64,000 nucleotides of DNA from Agrobacterium pusense. Its GTDB lineage: Bacteria; Pseudomonadota; Alphaproteobacteria; Rhizobiales; Rhizobiaceae. Every line of letters begins with the position of its first letter. Position 1 is the first letter of the stretch. Of this stretch, positions 26,220-35,003 are shown piece after piece. The notes under the pieces were generated by a model. It did no database searches. It saw nothing but the letters and a program-made list of their open reading frames with translations, and was not told where the DNA came from. A program made the translations under genes and the position numbers. The DNA lies in NCBI RefSeq assembly GCF_900102105.1, contig NZ_FNBB01000017.1, positions 21,353 through 85,352 of the forward strand, written 5' to 3'.

Positions 26220-27077
26220 CTAAAGATGTTCTTCGAGAAAGCCCCGGATGATGTGGGCAATCTCAGGCGCATGGGTTTCCAGGGCGAAGTGGCCGGTATC
26301 GAGGAGGTGCACATGCGCGTCAGGGAGATCACGCTTATAGGCTTCAGCGCCTGCCGGGATGAACGCTGGATCATGACGACCCCAGACGGCCAAGAGGGGA
26401 GGCTGGTATGTGCGGAAGTAATTTTGAAAGTCGGGATAGCGCTCAAGGTTCGTTCTATAATCTAGAATGAGATCTAGCTGGATTTCCTCTGCGTCCGGGC
26501 GACGCATTAGGGCTATGTCGAGCATGTATCCGTCGGGTCCAAGACGTTTAGGATCAGCCCCTGTCCGATACTGCCAGTTTTCGATCACTTCTGGAGAAAG
26601 AGAGGCCCGGCAGGCTTCTCTAGTTTCCGGATTTGGGTCGCGCCAGTAGGCTTCCCAAGGCCCCCACTCGTCGCTGAAACCGTCGAGATAGGCGTTACCG
26701 TTTTGGCTGATGATCGCCGAGACGCGCTCTGGATGCGCAAGCGCAAGGCGGAACCCGGTCGGTGCTCCGTAGTCGAAGACATAAAGCGCGTAATTTTCCA
26801 GTCCCAGCGCCTCCGTGAAGCCCTCAATGACCGTCGCTAGATTATCGAAGGTATAGTCGAATTTTCCTCGTCCAGGTGCTGTCGTGTACCCGAAACCTGG
26901 AAGGTCCGGCGCAATAACGCGGTATCGGTCGGCGAGAAGCGGTATAAGTTCACGGAACATGTGGCTTGATGAAGGAAAGCCGTGCAGGAGCAGCAGGACA
27001 GGAGCCGTCCGTGACCCGGCCTCGCGATAGAAAACCTCCACTTCACCCACCTGCTGGCGGTTGTAGCTTACCGTCAT
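26220..27077 (-). CDS. Alpha/beta hydrolase, haloalkane-dehalogenase/epoxide-hydrolase type
   Basis: A 285-residue hydrolase. It shows L-H-G-F-P-S-S-S-H-M-F (oxyanion loop, ~32-42), nucleophile elbow Y-V-F-D-Y-G-A-P-T-G (Asp near 105), V-W-G-R-H-D-P-A-F (acid region, ~233) and D-T-G-H-F-A-L-E-T-H (catalytic His, ~262). The Asp nucleophile excludes a simple esterase. Upstream of its start is an exact copy of the 19-bp palindromic site that also precedes the TetR gene at 28762. It is therefore probably a distant member of that regulator's regulon, 1.7 kb away and on the opposite strand. Confidence 0.9.
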   Translation of the reverse strand: MTVSYNRQQVGEVEVFYREAGSRTAPVLLLLHGFPSSSHMFRELIPLLADRYRVIAPDLPGFGYTTAPGRGKFDYTFDNLATVIEGFTEALGLENYALYVFDYGAPTGFRLALAHPERVSAIISQNGNAYLDGFSDEWGPWEAYWRDPNPETREACRASLSPEVIENWQYRTGADPKRLGPDGYMLDIALMRRPDAEEIQLDLILDYRTNLERYPDFQNYFRTYQPPLLAVWGRHDPAFIPAGAEAYKRDLPDAHVHLLDTGHFALETHAPEIAHIIRGFLEEHL

Positions 27078-27648
27078 TGAGAACTCCCTCGCTCTTTAGC
27101 CCGCACGGGCACCCTTCTCACCCATATAGCTTACTACCGATCGGTCGTTTGTAAAGAGGTCTCCTCGTTCTGAGGAAATCAGATCCAGCAGGCCGAAGAC
27201 ACGAAGTTCATCTACACATTAGATTGTCGCGCCAACACGACGAGCATCCCGCGAAAAACGGAGGCATTTCTCCCGCACGCTCTTACAGAGCACAAGCCGG
27301 CGTAGACGGGCCCCGTTTTGGGGCGCCCACACTCTTCTTGACGGAGATGACGGAGTACATCGCGCGGACTCCAAATGCGCCTACCTTGCGCAGCCCAAGC
27401 TGCTTCGTCCCTTCGCGCGGCGTCGTCGTTTCCGCGACGCCTTTAGTATTCCGAGACTTGAGGGAGGTTGTGTCGCGATTGCGCGAGGGACCCGTGGTGG
27501 AAAAGTAGGAACGAACGCTCACTGCCGAACCCGGTCAGAAAGCCAGTGGGAACATCGAATTCCGGCTGGTCCGGTCTTCTATTGTCGTGCTGTGACGGCC
27601 TGCACCGCCATTGGCGAGATGGACGGGAGGCAGCTCGCTCACCTACAC
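27078..27648. other. Intergenic stretch with one operator
   Basis: About 570 bases between the hydrolase start and the end of the acyltransferase gene. It contains the palindromic operator at 27134-27152. Open frames on both strands (e.g. 27224-27508 plus) have no recognisable features and I do not call them genes. Confidence 0.4.
27134..27152. promoter_or_regulatory. TetR-type operator, copy 1 (upstream of hydrolase)
   Basis: CTACCGATCGGTCGTTTGT, with the perfect 10-bp palindrome ACCGATCGGT at its core (27136-27145). It lies 57 bases upstream of the minus-strand hydrolase start. All 19 bases are identical to 28689-28707 upstream of the TetR gene. Confidence 0.8.
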
Positions 27649-28227
27649 TTAGGGCTCCCACTGGATGTTCTGTTTCACAACAACTGCAGGGTTTCCTGCT
27701 ACGATGGTGCCGGCAGGGACGTCTTTGGTCACCACGGCGCCTGCTCCAACGACCGCGCCGTCGCCGATTGTCACTCCCTTGAGGATGATGGCTCGCATGC
27801 CGATCCAAACATGATTGCCAATTATAATGGGTGCTGCGGCGGGTCGACCCACCAAACGATGGCCATCCCAGTCCCTGATGATGACCTGGTCAGCAATGAA
27901 AACTTCCTCACCGATCTTGATGTTTGAACCACATGAAATCCAGGTATGGCGGTTAGCGAACCCGCTCCCAATAATCAGTCTAGCGCCGCTTTGAACACCT
28001 ATAGTACTTCCAGAGTATGCAGTGAACTCACCGTTGATGACCAGTTCGCCGCCGGCCTTGACGACTAGGTTGGTCGGCTCGCTAGGGACGCCTGGCCATG
28101 TTGCGCCAACAGACAGCTTTCCCGACCCCGAGATAGCGCCCTCGATCATAGCACTTCCCTTACCCGTCAGACGAATAGTTGAAGGGACCTCCCGTCTCGT
28201 GAGGCGTTGCAGCAGGTGATTAATCAT
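27649..28227 (-). CDS. Hexapeptide-repeat (left-handed beta-helix) O-acyltransferase
   Basis: A 192-residue acyltransferase of the maltose/NodL/virginiamycin acetyltransferase class. The left-handed beta-helix repeats are clear: [37 protein letters not shown] and [11 protein letters not shown]. The segment D-W-D-G-H-R-L holds the likely catalytic His of the class. It would transfer acetyl (or another acyl group) from CoA to a sugar or similar hydroxyl. No polysaccharide genes adjoin it. Confidence 0.9.
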   Translation of the reverse strand: MINHLLQRLTRREVPSTIRLTGKGSAMIEGAISGSGKLSVGATWPGVPSEPTNLVVKAGGELVINGEFTAYSGSTIGVQSGARLIIGSGFANRHTWISCGSNIKIGEEVFIADQVIIRDWDGHRLVGRPAAAPIIIGNHVWIGMRAIILKGVTIGDGAVVGAGAVVTKDVPAGTIVAGNPAVVVKQNIQWEP

Positions 28228-28761
28228 GATGCTTTATGCTCCGAACCCGAAATGGACCAGCCGCAGTTGCTCCGCAGCAATCCTAAAACAGCAGAAGCAC
28301 GTGGTGGATTAGCCGTATAGTATAAAAATGCAGGTGAGCTTGTTATCCGGTGTTCGTCGGATTCTGCAAACGACGTCACCGAGAAGATGGAGGTTGTGGA
28401 GCGGGAGAACCGGGAGCCTCGGCTGGCAAATAAATTGCTGAGCGAAGCGTCCGCATATCCCGCGGTAGCAGCTCCACCGCTCGTCGAAGCGATGATATCG
28501 CTTTTAACAGGCGTTACTCTATCTCGTTGGGTTCCGTCACCGACGCTTTCGCGCACGGGATTATCTGGTGGCGGATGAACCGGCGGGATGTCGGTGCGTC
28601 CCCGATGCGACCCGTGTAACAACCGGCGACTTCGAGGCTCCATCGCAACACGCCGCGCCAAACGATGTCCGCCCGAAATTTTTCCACCCTACCGATCGGT
28701 CGTTTGTGGAGACGGCTCGAATGGATTATACTCGGCGGCGCACGTCGAGAAGGTTTAGGGC
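28228..28761. other. Intergenic stretch with one operator
   Basis: About 530 bases upstream of the TetR gene. It contains the operator at 28689-28707. A minus-strand open frame (28224-28661) is Ser/Arg-rich, low in motif content and overlaps the acyltransferase start; I do not consider it a gene. Confidence 0.4.
28689..28707. promoter_or_regulatory. TetR-type operator, copy 2 (upstream of tetR gene)
   Basis: The same 19-base sequence as 27134-27152, with palindromic core ACCGATCGGT at 28691-28700, 55 bases upstream of the TetR start codon. This is the expected place for autorepression. Confidence 0.82.
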
Positions 28762-29319
28762 ATGAAGGTCACAAGAGATGAAATTTTAGCGGCAGCTCGG
28801 GAACTGTTCCGCGAAAAGGGATATGCTGGTGCTTCGATGCAGGATCTCGCCGATCGAATAGGCCTGAAAAAGGCATCTTTGTATATGCGGTTTTCAAACA
28901 AGGAGGCCTTAGTCCCGGAGGTGCTCAATGCTCTCCTCCGGGAAACGCTTGACTACACCCGCGCCGACTCTGTTGGCGCTCCTTGGCAGCAGTCCTATGA
29001 GACGGCCCTTCGGGCCATCGCGGGTAATCTGGCGGAGCGAAAGCGCTGCGTCGGGCTTCACCTCGCATATGGCGTCAGCGACGAAACCCCAGCGGCAAAG
29101 GATGCCGTTCGACGGTTCTTTGATACGCTCCGCGAGCACCTGATTTCTATTCTGTCATCGGTCATGTCACCGGACAGGGCTGAGCTTGTGGCGAGCGATG
29201 CACTGGCCAGAATCGAGGGGGCGACGCTTCTCGTTGCCGTCTTTGGCGACAAGGAGGCGATAGAGCGGGCAGTGCAGGATTGTCGCCTGGATGCAGATGC
29301 CGCGGTGCAGAAACATTAG
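28762..29319 (+). CDS. TetR/AcrR family transcriptional regulator
   Basis: A 185-residue repressor. Its N-terminal domain reads E-I-L-A-A-A-R-E-L-F-R-E-K-G-Y-A-G-A-S and M-Q-D-L-A-D-R-I-G-L-K-K-A-S-L-Y-M-R-F, a textbook TetR helix-turn-helix. The C-terminal domain resembles that of regulators sensing small electrophiles or drugs, but no ligand can be assigned. The start is ATG 28762, preceded by AGAAGG. A palindrome lies just upstream and is duplicated in front of the hydrolase gene at 26220-27077, defining a likely two-member regulon. Confidence 0.92.
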   Translation: MKVTRDEILAAARELFREKGYAGASMQDLADRIGLKKASLYMRFSNKEALVPEVLNALLRETLDYTRADSVGAPWQQSYETALRAIAGNLAERKRCVGLHLAYGVSDETPAAKDAVRRFFDTLREHLISILSSVMSPDRAELVASDALARIEGATLLVAVFGDKEAIERAVQDCRLDADAAVQKH

Positions 29320-29807
29320 TTGGACAATCTCGGCGCCGCCAAAATTGCGCGCCGGGGCTCGACGGACCGAGGACCGCGGATGCGCTCGGCCGGGGCCATG
29401 TTGGACACCTTCAGGAACTCGTCTGCCGCATCGGGTTTCTCGTCCTGACTGAGGGGAGGTTTTCTTCGGTCTTTCGTTCCTAGATCGCCTGGGCGGCATC
29501 TTGGTTCGGCACGCGAGCGCTTCGCTGTAGAACCAGCACAGAGTTTCTAGAGCTACCTGCGACAAGCATGATTGTACCTCTTCTAATTGTGTCTCTCGGT
29601 GGACATTGCACATCGGGCTTGCTTGGGACTGACTCACGGTCGCGCACCCGTGCGTCGCGCGTCACAGATACAACCGCGGGGCCCGCAAATCGGCCTGCGG
29701 GACCGGGCGGCAGCACCTTTCCTGAAAGATGGAGAGGCACAATATCGGCGGCGCGAAAAGAACCATCGTTGGCTGTTCCAGGACGCCGAGTTTGATCCGG
29801 GTAATTC
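29320..29807. other. Gene-free stretch
   Basis: About 490 bases between the ends of two convergent regulator genes. Open frames here are antisense or low-complexity and carry no recognisable motif. I see no terminator hairpin or repeat. Confidence 0.4.
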
Positions 29808-30185
29808 TCAACTTGCCTTGGCTTGGTCAGAATTGAGTGCGCCCCAGTGTCGTCTCATCCACTGGGCGATGCCCTCAAGCGAACCAATTAATTCCTTGGC
29901 GGTGGGCGTAGCCTCATACTCTACATGAAGAGGTGTGACGGGATAAACTGTTCGTATGACCAAGCCACGGGCCTCAAGCAACCTCAATTGCTTTGTGAGC
30001 TCTTTCTGGGTGATTGGCGTGGCTCTTCTTTGAAGATCCCGAAACCTGACCGGCCCGTCAGATATGATGAGACGGTAGAGAATTGGGATCGCCCACTTCC
30101 CTGAGATCGTCGTGACGAAGGCCGACAACGGGCAGCCTAGAGCATCTTCTGTCTGCATTTCCAAAAGCTTGTCCATTTTTCTCAT
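29808..30185 (-). CDS. HxlR-family transcriptional regulator
   Basis: A 125-residue winged-helix regulator. The near-N-terminal Cys typical of the family is at C18 in A-L-G-C-P-L-S. G-K-W-A-I-P-I-L-Y-R-L, G-P-V-R-F-R-D-L-Q-R-R, I-T-Q-K-E-L-T-K-Q-L-R-L-L-E-A-R-G-L-V-I-R and V-E-Y-E-A-T-P-T-A-K-E-L follow in the usual order. The Cys may sense quinones or aldehydes. It is divergent from a nitroreductase-fold gene, with a strong dyad beginning directly at its start codon, so both genes are probably under its control. Confidence 0.93.
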   Translation of the reverse strand: MRKMDKLLEMQTEDALGCPLSAFVTTISGKWAIPILYRLIISDGPVRFRDLQRRATPITQKELTKQLRLLEARGLVIRTVYPVTPLHVEYEATPTAKELIGSLEGIAQWMRRHWGALNSDQAKAS

Positions 30186-30220
30186 GGTATGAAAAAGGTG
30201 CCTACTTTCCTTTTGATACC
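30186..30220. promoter_or_regulatory. HxlR operator dyad in divergent promoter
   Basis: Left arm GGTATGAAAAAGG (30186-30198) and right arm CCTTTTGATACC (30209-30220) form an inverted repeat, perfect except for one mismatch and one extra A. It begins one base upstream of the HxlR start codon and lies 43 bases before the nitroreductase-like start. Confidence 0.75.
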
Positions 30221-30262
30221 ATTTTTATAACGTCGAGTCATCACGTTTTAGGAGATCAGAAA

Positions 30263-30853
30263 ATGGGTAGACCGCTTTCGGACCAGTCCCTGGACCAGCT
30301 GTTCAGGAGCGCGCGAAGTTTTAATCGCTACACGGAGCAACCGGTCGCACTGGAGACGCTGCAAGCGTTGTACGACCTCTACAAATGGGGACCGACATCC
30401 ACAAATCAACAGCCACAGCGAATCGTGTGGTGTACTACCGACGATGCTAAAGTACGTCTTGCCAAGCTTTGCTACGGAGGCAACGGCGACAAAATCAGAT
30501 TAGCGCCGGTCACCGCAATCCTCGGAATGGAAATGAACTTCATAGAAACATTGCCGAAGCTCTTTCCTCACACCGACGCCCGTGGCTGGTACGGGACAGA
30601 TGAACGCTTCATCGCGGATTCCGCGTTAAGAAACGCTTCGCTACAAGCTGGTTATCTAATGATTGCGGCCCGCGCGCTGGGCCTCGATGTTGGGCCGATC
30701 GGAGGCTTTGACGAAAAAGCCGTGACGGCAGAGTTTTTCCCGGCAAGTACGATAAAGGCGAATTTTCTTGTGACCCTTGGGTACGGTGATTTGGAAAGCG
30801 TTTATTCTCGCGCTCCTCGTTGGGAATTCAATGAAGCTACTAGGTTGGCCTAA
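30263..30853 (+). CDS. Nitroreductase-fold protein, malonic-semialdehyde-reductase (RutE/HadB)-like
   Basis: A 196-residue FMN-dependent reductase of the nitroreductase superfamily. Residues S-A-R-S-F-N-R-Y-T and Y-K-W-G-P-T-S-T-N-Q-Q-P-Q-R match the FMN-binding N-terminus of RutE-like 3-oxopropionate reductases. A-L-G-L-D-V-G-P-I-G-G-F-D is the second characteristic segment, and the length fits that family. No other rut pyrimidine genes are nearby, so reduction of an aldehyde, enone or nitro compound under HxlR control is more likely than uracil catabolism. The ribosome site AGGAGAT precedes the ATG. Confidence 0.9.
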   Translation: MGRPLSDQSLDQLFRSARSFNRYTEQPVALETLQALYDLYKWGPTSTNQQPQRIVWCTTDDAKVRLAKLCYGGNGDKIRLAPVTAILGMEMNFIETLPKLFPHTDARGWYGTDERFIADSALRNASLQAGYLMIAARALGLDVGPIGGFDEKAVTAEFFPASTIKANFLVTLGYGDLESVYSRAPRWEFNEATRLA

Positions 30854-30917
30854 GAGGTCTCGAAGGCCTCATGCCCGGGCGCCAGATTCACGTCGGCGCT
30901 TTGCAGCGTGATATCCC

Positions 30918-30949
30918 CTGAGGCTGAAGTGGTCTAGCGTCAGCCTCAG
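30918..30949 (+). terminator. Hairpin after nitroreductase-like gene
   Basis: A perfect 10-bp stem, CTGAGGCTGA (30918-30927) and TCAGCCTCAG (30940-30949), with a 12-nt loop, about 65 bases past the stop codon. No U-tract follows, so efficiency is uncertain. Confidence 0.55.
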
Positions 30950-31215
30950 AATGAGGCTTCTTATGCAGTCTCTGGTTATTTTGCTGGTGGTTAGCTTTAT
31001 CGACATTGATCATGGTCCGCACGGCCAGCCGGCTGGCATGTTCGTCAGGAGGGCAGCTGAATCAGCTCATTGCCACTTATTTTTCAGAGATATACTGCGC
31101 CAAGTACAACATTCGTTTCTCCGAGAAGCGTTATCTGCATCTTAAGCTGAAAATTCTACTCTTCCATTCGAGCGCAAAAAAGCAGCATGTCAGCAAAATT
31201 AGGTTAAGGCTCGTT

Positions 31216-31236
31216 GGTTCGTATCCTTTCAAGAGC
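31216..31236 (+). repeat. T-arm-like repeat, copy 1
   Basis: GGTTCGTATCC-TTT-CAAGAGC. It matches the family consensus GGTTCGAT-CC-N3-CAAGAGC at nearly all positions and is preceded by GGCTCGTT. It lies 126 bases beyond the end of the minus-strand DUF1330 gene. Confidence 0.65.
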
Positions 31237-31361
31237 TTTGCAGTTCAGAATGTCTGCGTTTGGACCAAAGCGGTCGTCTCCCATGCCTAACTTTCCGGTT
31301 TCGGGCGGCGGGAAGATACCTCCCCGCCGACTAAGCATTGCCGCCTTGGAGGCGCGCCTCA

Positions 31362-31733
31362 TCAAGTAAGCTCGTCAGCTATCGTCAGCGGCTGGAGGAC
31401 GATATCGGCAAGTGACGATGCGCCGACCTGGAACGCGCGTTGATACTCTTCATCGTCAACCATCGCCTTAAACGCTGCTCTCCCCGGATACTGAACGAGT
31501 AATACCGCATCCCACATGCGCGTGTCACCGTCCGTGAGGACTGGTAGACCATTGCCACGAAACAAAATCTTTGCTCCGAAGCGCGCCAGTATCGGTTCAG
31601 CCATTTTAAGATATTCGAGATGCCTCTCGCGGCCACCATCGGGATCGAACCTTAGAAGGTTCAACATGATGACGGCTTTGTCATCTTTGTCGTTCAAGAA
31701 CTCAGCGAACGCAGTGGGTGAAAACGCAACCAT
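31362..31733 (-). CDS. DUF1330 family protein
   Basis: A 123-residue dimeric ferredoxin-like-fold protein. The core motif V-I-M-L-N-L-L-R-F-D with Y-L-K-M-A-E-P-I-L and W-D-A-V-L-L-V-Q-Y-P-G-R-A-A-F matches DUF1330 proteins, which are small, often found next to regulators and oxidoreductases, and of unknown function. It sits 110 bases from the end of the SDR gene, on the same strand, and is likely co-transcribed with it. Confidence 0.85.
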   Translation of the reverse strand: MVAFSPTAFAEFLNDKDDKAVIMLNLLRFDPDGGRERHLEYLKMAEPILARFGAKILFRGNGLPVLTDGDTRMWDAVLLVQYPGRAAFKAMVDDEEYQRAFQVGASSLADIVLQPLTIADELT

Positions 31734-31843
31734 TCGATCTTCCTCTAGTCTTGTGTCCGATAGGCCAAATCATTTGAGACGTTGTGACCCACGGTACTGA
31801 ATCATCACCGTGCAGTGATGACGATGTTATCGGTGCTTGCTGC

Positions 31844-32701
31844 TCAGGCGACGTTTTGCAACGATCCCACCTCTTCAACGTCGGTGGAGAGGGCTATTGC
31901 CTTTTGAGCGTCGAGCGCGGCGAGGCGACTGACAAGTACACCGCGAATGGCGAAGTAAGCATCGCTTCCCAGAGCCAGACGGAGAGGCGCGGGGTTCGCG
32001 TAAACGGAGTCAATCATGGCGTTCGCCATTTTGACCGGATCGCCATTGTTCGGGACCAGACCTTCTGCAACGGCGCGACGGAAGTCTCCGACCGGCGTAC
32101 CGTCGTAAATTTCCATCGGCCGTCCAGACACCATGCTGCCCCCCATGAAGTTCGTCCGTGCCAGACCCGGTTCGACGATGGTGACTTCGATGCCGAAAGG
32201 GGCGACTTCCTGCGCAACGGATTCCATGAAGCCTTCGACTGCCCACTTTGTCGCATGGTAGACGCTGAGGTTGGGTATGGCGATTTGGCCACCCATGGAT
32301 GCGAGCTGGAGAATGCGACCGCCACCCTGATGACGCAAATGAGGGATGACAGCACGAATGACCTGGATGGAACCGATCAGGTTGGTGTCGATCTGGAGGC
32401 GAATCTGGTCGTCCGTCAATTCCTCAGCAGCGCCCGACAAGCCGTATCCCGCATTGTTTACGACCACGTCGATGTGTTCGACCTCCTCGAATGCGGAACG
32501 AACAACGTTGCGGATCCCATTGATATCGGTGACGTCCAGACTTGCCACCGAAAGCTGGTCACCGTAGCGCGCCTTCAGGTCATCCATCGCTGCGATCTTG
32601 CGTACAGTCCCGACGACCCGGTCGCCCCGGGCGAGGAGCTGCTCAACCAGAGCGCGACCGAAGCCGGAAGAGGTGCCAGTAATAAACCATGTCTTAGCCA
32701 T
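31844..32701 (-). CDS. Short-chain dehydrogenase/reductase (SDR)
   Basis: A 285-residue classical SDR. The cofactor motif T-G-T-S-S-G-F-G is at 8-15, V-N-N-A-G-Y-G at ~85, a catalytic Ser region L-A-S-M-G-G-Q near 138 and the Y-H-A-T-K catalytic pair near 153-157. The TVRK segment after the first strand suggests NADP preference. It is divergent from the LysR gene at 32861 (159-bp gap), its probable regulator. The opposite strand is also open over this whole gene, but that reading is not protein-like. Confidence 0.92.
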   Translation of the reverse strand: MAKTWFITGTSSGFGRALVEQLLARGDRVVGTVRKIAAMDDLKARYGDQLSVASLDVTDINGIRNVVRSAFEEVEHIDVVVNNAGYGLSGAAEELTDDQIRLQIDTNLIGSIQVIRAVIPHLRHQGGGRILQLASMGGQIAIPNLSVYHATKWAVEGFMESVAQEVAPFGIEVTIVEPGLARTNFMGGSMVSGRPMEIYDGTPVGDFRRAVAEGLVPNNGDPVKMANAMIDSVYANPAPLRLALGSDAYFAIRGVLVSRLAALDAQKAIALSTDVEEVGSLQNVA

Positions 32702-32860
32702 TTCGATTTCTCCGGTAAGGTGGCCTGGCAGCTCTCCGCTGACGCAGGGGCGAAGGATGATCGGTGTACATCGATGCCGTCCGATTGCCTTCGATGGTCA
32801 CTTATCGCCGCGATCGGGATCGGGTTGAACCCAGAATGCCGCCATGGTAGTGTTGACTGC

Positions 32861-33817
32861 ATGTCAATACCGCCATTGTCTTCCGATCTTCTCCAACTCC
32901 TCTGGTTTACTCGCATCGTCGAAGCCGGGTCGTTTTCGGAGGCAGCGCGGCGGTCGAACAGCTCTACCTCCGCGATGTCCAAATCGGTCAGTCGGCTGGA
33001 ACAGGCGCACGGGGTAAGACTTCTCAACAGGACGACGCACTCTCTATCGACGACGCCCGAAGGGGACCGTCTACTGGCTATTGGCATCAAGCTCCTGAGC
33101 GATCTGGAAGAAGCCCGTGACGCCATCGGTGAAGTTGGCCATCAAGGAGCTGTGGGGCGTGTCCGTATCAGCGCACCTCCTTCATTTGCCAAGAGATGCA
33201 TTCTGCCTCGCCTGCCGGAGTTTCTCCGTGCGAACCCAAGTATTTCGGTAGAGATCGAATTCAGCGCCGATTTCCTCAACATGGCAGTGCGCGGGATCGA
33301 TATTGCTATCGGAGGTGGAGACGTGTCAGGACTGCCCGGTCACTTCGTTCGCCAACTTTGTACGTTTCCGTGGATCGTGTGCGCGACGCCCGACTACATC
33401 AGCGCTCATGGACGGCCGGTCACTCCGTCTGATCTAGCCAGCCACGATCTTATTGGTTTGCGCAATCGGGTAAATGGGCAGGTCGAAAGCTGGCGTTTCC
33501 GTAGCCCGTTGGACGGAAAAACGATCCGTCACCAGCCTAAGGCGCGACATGTGTTCGATGATCCAGAAGCTGCGTGGGACATGATCCGCTCTGGAGTTGG
33601 TATAGGCTATGCGCCAGCGTGGGTCGGTATAGAGGACTGGAAGCGAAGTGTTGTGACCGAGGTTTTAGGTAATTGGCGTAGCGGTGAAGTCCCGCTTTAC
33701 GCCGTGAGGATCGACAAACGTCACACGCCTTCACGTGTACACGTCGTGCAGGATTTCATCGTCGAACTGACGCGAGCCTCGCACGAAGCTTTCTCTGAAT
33801 TGGGTGTCAATCGCTAG
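32861..33817 (+). CDS. LysR-family transcriptional regulator
   Basis: A 318-residue LysR regulator of the CrgA/DhmR-like group. The helix-turn-helix reads F-T-R-I-V-E-A-G-S-F-S-E-A-A-R-R with S-A-M-S-K-S-V-S-R-L-E. The effector domain includes V-G-R-V-R-I-S-A-P and D-I-A-I-G-G-G-D. Although the frame stays open upstream to 31784, that extension is antisense to the SDR; ATG 32861 gives the normal length and N-terminus. It most likely regulates the divergent SDR gene. Confidence 0.92.
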   Translation: MSIPPLSSDLLQLLWFTRIVEAGSFSEAARRSNSSTSAMSKSVSRLEQAHGVRLLNRTTHSLSTTPEGDRLLAIGIKLLSDLEEARDAIGEVGHQGAVGRVRISAPPSFAKRCILPRLPEFLRANPSISVEIEFSADFLNMAVRGIDIAIGGGDVSGLPGHFVRQLCTFPWIVCATPDYISAHGRPVTPSDLASHDLIGLRNRVNGQVESWRFRSPLDGKTIRHQPKARHVFDDPEAAWDMIRSGVGIGYAPAWVGIEDWKRSVVTEVLGNWRSGEVPLYAVRIDKRHTPSRVHVVQDFIVELTRASHEAFSELGVNR

Positions 33818-33947
33818 TCGGGCAAGATTCAAGTCATGGACGAGAGTATCATTCGATTTCCTTATGAGAGCTTGTGGCGCAAAGCCGCCGAGATTGCCAA
33901 ACCAAGCTGGCCTTTTAAGGGGAGCATGTAGTTGCATAAATGCGAAA

Positions 33948-33959
33948 CTTTCTAGAAAG
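33948..33959. other. Perfect 12-bp palindrome
   Basis: CTTTCTAGAAAG, between two convergent LysR genes and 26 bases upstream of T-arm-like repeat copy 2. It could be a weak terminator or a remnant stem; no function is assigned. Confidence 0.4.
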
Positions 33960-33985
33960 ACACGACCACTGAACTGACGGTCGGC

Positions 33986-34006
33986 GGTTCGATTCCATTC
34001 AAGAGC
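33986..34006 (+). repeat. T-arm-like repeat, copy 2
   Basis: GGTTCGATTCC-ATT-CAAGAGC, preceded by GGTCGGC, which is a fully tRNA-like variable-loop/T-arm sequence. It directly abuts the stop codon of the minus-strand LysR gene (TTA at 34007-34009). Confidence 0.7.
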
Positions 34007-34942
34007 TTAGATCGATCGATTGGCCTTCAGAAAGTCCAGAAAGGCCCGCATCCCCGCTCCGATATGGCGGTGTCTGGGATAGTAGAGGCAGAGGCCAGGA
34101 TAGGGCGGCGTCCACTCGGCTAACGCCTGCCGGAGTCTCCCGTCCGCAAGTGCTTCCTCGGCCATCCATCGCGTGACATAGGCGAGGCCGCAGTCGTCCA
34201 GAGCCGCGGCCAGAAGAAGTCGGGACTGATCGACCACGAGGTTGCCGGTCGTCGCCACGACGACATCCTCGCCGCGGCGCTGAAACTCCCAGCGATAAAT
34301 CGATCCGCCCGCCATGCGGAGCTGGATGCACTGGTGAAGCGATAGATCCGACGGACTTTCGAGAAGCGGCGCATTGTCGAGATAGGTGGGCGATGCCACC
34401 ACGATGTGCTGCTGGTCTGGACCGATCGGGATTGCGACCATCTCGCCGGGGACGAGTTCCGCCGCGCGGATGCCGCAGTCGAAACCTCCTTCGGCGATAT
34501 CGACCAGTCGCCCTTCGGACCGGATTTCGAAGCGCATTGCCGGCTGCAGCTTCATGAAGCGCGTCAACAGCGGCATCAGCACTTGCTCGGCTGCGTTGGC
34601 ATCACAGTTGATCCGTACAAGCCCGGACGGCGAGGCGGCCTGCTCGTGCAGTTCCTCAACCGCCAATCCGATTTCGCTGAGCGCCGGCATGAGCCGCTCC
34701 GCAAGTCTCCGCCCAGGCTCTGTCAGCGAGACGTTCCTAGTCGAACGGTGGAAGAGCTTTACCTTGAGACGTCTCTCCAGTCCGGCGACTGCGTGGCTCA
34801 ACGCCGACGCCGTCTGGCCGAGAACTCGGGACGCGGCGCGAAAACCTCCGTGCTCGGCCACGGCAAGGAAGGCCGCTAGCTCGCCAGCAGGGAGCAGGCC
34901 CACTGTTCGAATTATCTCATCATTGTGTGTAACGGTGGTCAT
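34007..34942 (-). CDS. LysR-family transcriptional regulator
   Basis: A 311-residue LysR protein. The helix-turn-helix segment reads F-L-A-V-A-E-H-G-G-F-R-A-A-S-R-V-L-G-Q-T-A-S with L-S-H-A-V-A-G-L-E. The effector domain ends with C-L-Y-Y-P-R-H-R-H and a terminal L-D-F-L-K-A-N-R. It is divergent from the SDR gene at 35004 with a 61-bp gap containing TTCATGAA (34947-34954). The decayed LysR gene at 42.8-43.1 kb has a similar C-terminal style. Confidence 0.92.
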   Translation of the reverse strand: MTTVTHNDEIIRTVGLLPAGELAAFLAVAEHGGFRAASRVLGQTASALSHAVAGLERRLKVKLFHRSTRNVSLTEPGRRLAERLMPALSEIGLAVEELHEQAASPSGLVRINCDANAAEQVLMPLLTRFMKLQPAMRFEIRSEGRLVDIAEGGFDCGIRAAELVPGEMVAIPIGPDQQHIVVASPTYLDNAPLLESPSDLSLHQCIQLRMAGGSIYRWEFQRRGEDVVVATTGNLVVDQSRLLLAAALDDCGLAYVTRWMAEEALADGRLRQALAEWTPPYPGLCLYYPRHRHIGAGMRAFLDFLKANRSI

Positions 34943-35003
34943 CTAGTTCATGAATGCCATGCGCTTATCTTCGGGACAAGTCGATTACTGAAGGAGTACA
35001 ACC

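Larger units (their letters stand above)
30854..31361. other. Intergenic stretch with terminator and one T-arm-like repeat
   Basis: About 500 bases. It holds a hairpin at 30918-30949 (terminator of the reductase gene) and a copy of the T-arm-like repeat at 31216-31236. The open frames seen here have no recognisable motif. Confidence 0.5.

Noticed and set aside
28224..28661. A 145-codon minus-strand gene upstream of TetR
   Set aside because: Ser/Arg-rich reading without motifs, overlapping the acyltransferase start; typical of chance frames in GC-rich DNA.
31784..33817. A single 677-codon open frame on the plus strand
   Set aside because: The first 359 codons are antisense to a well-formed SDR gene and not protein-like. 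The LysR helix-turn-helix begins at ATG 32861, giving the normal LysR length.
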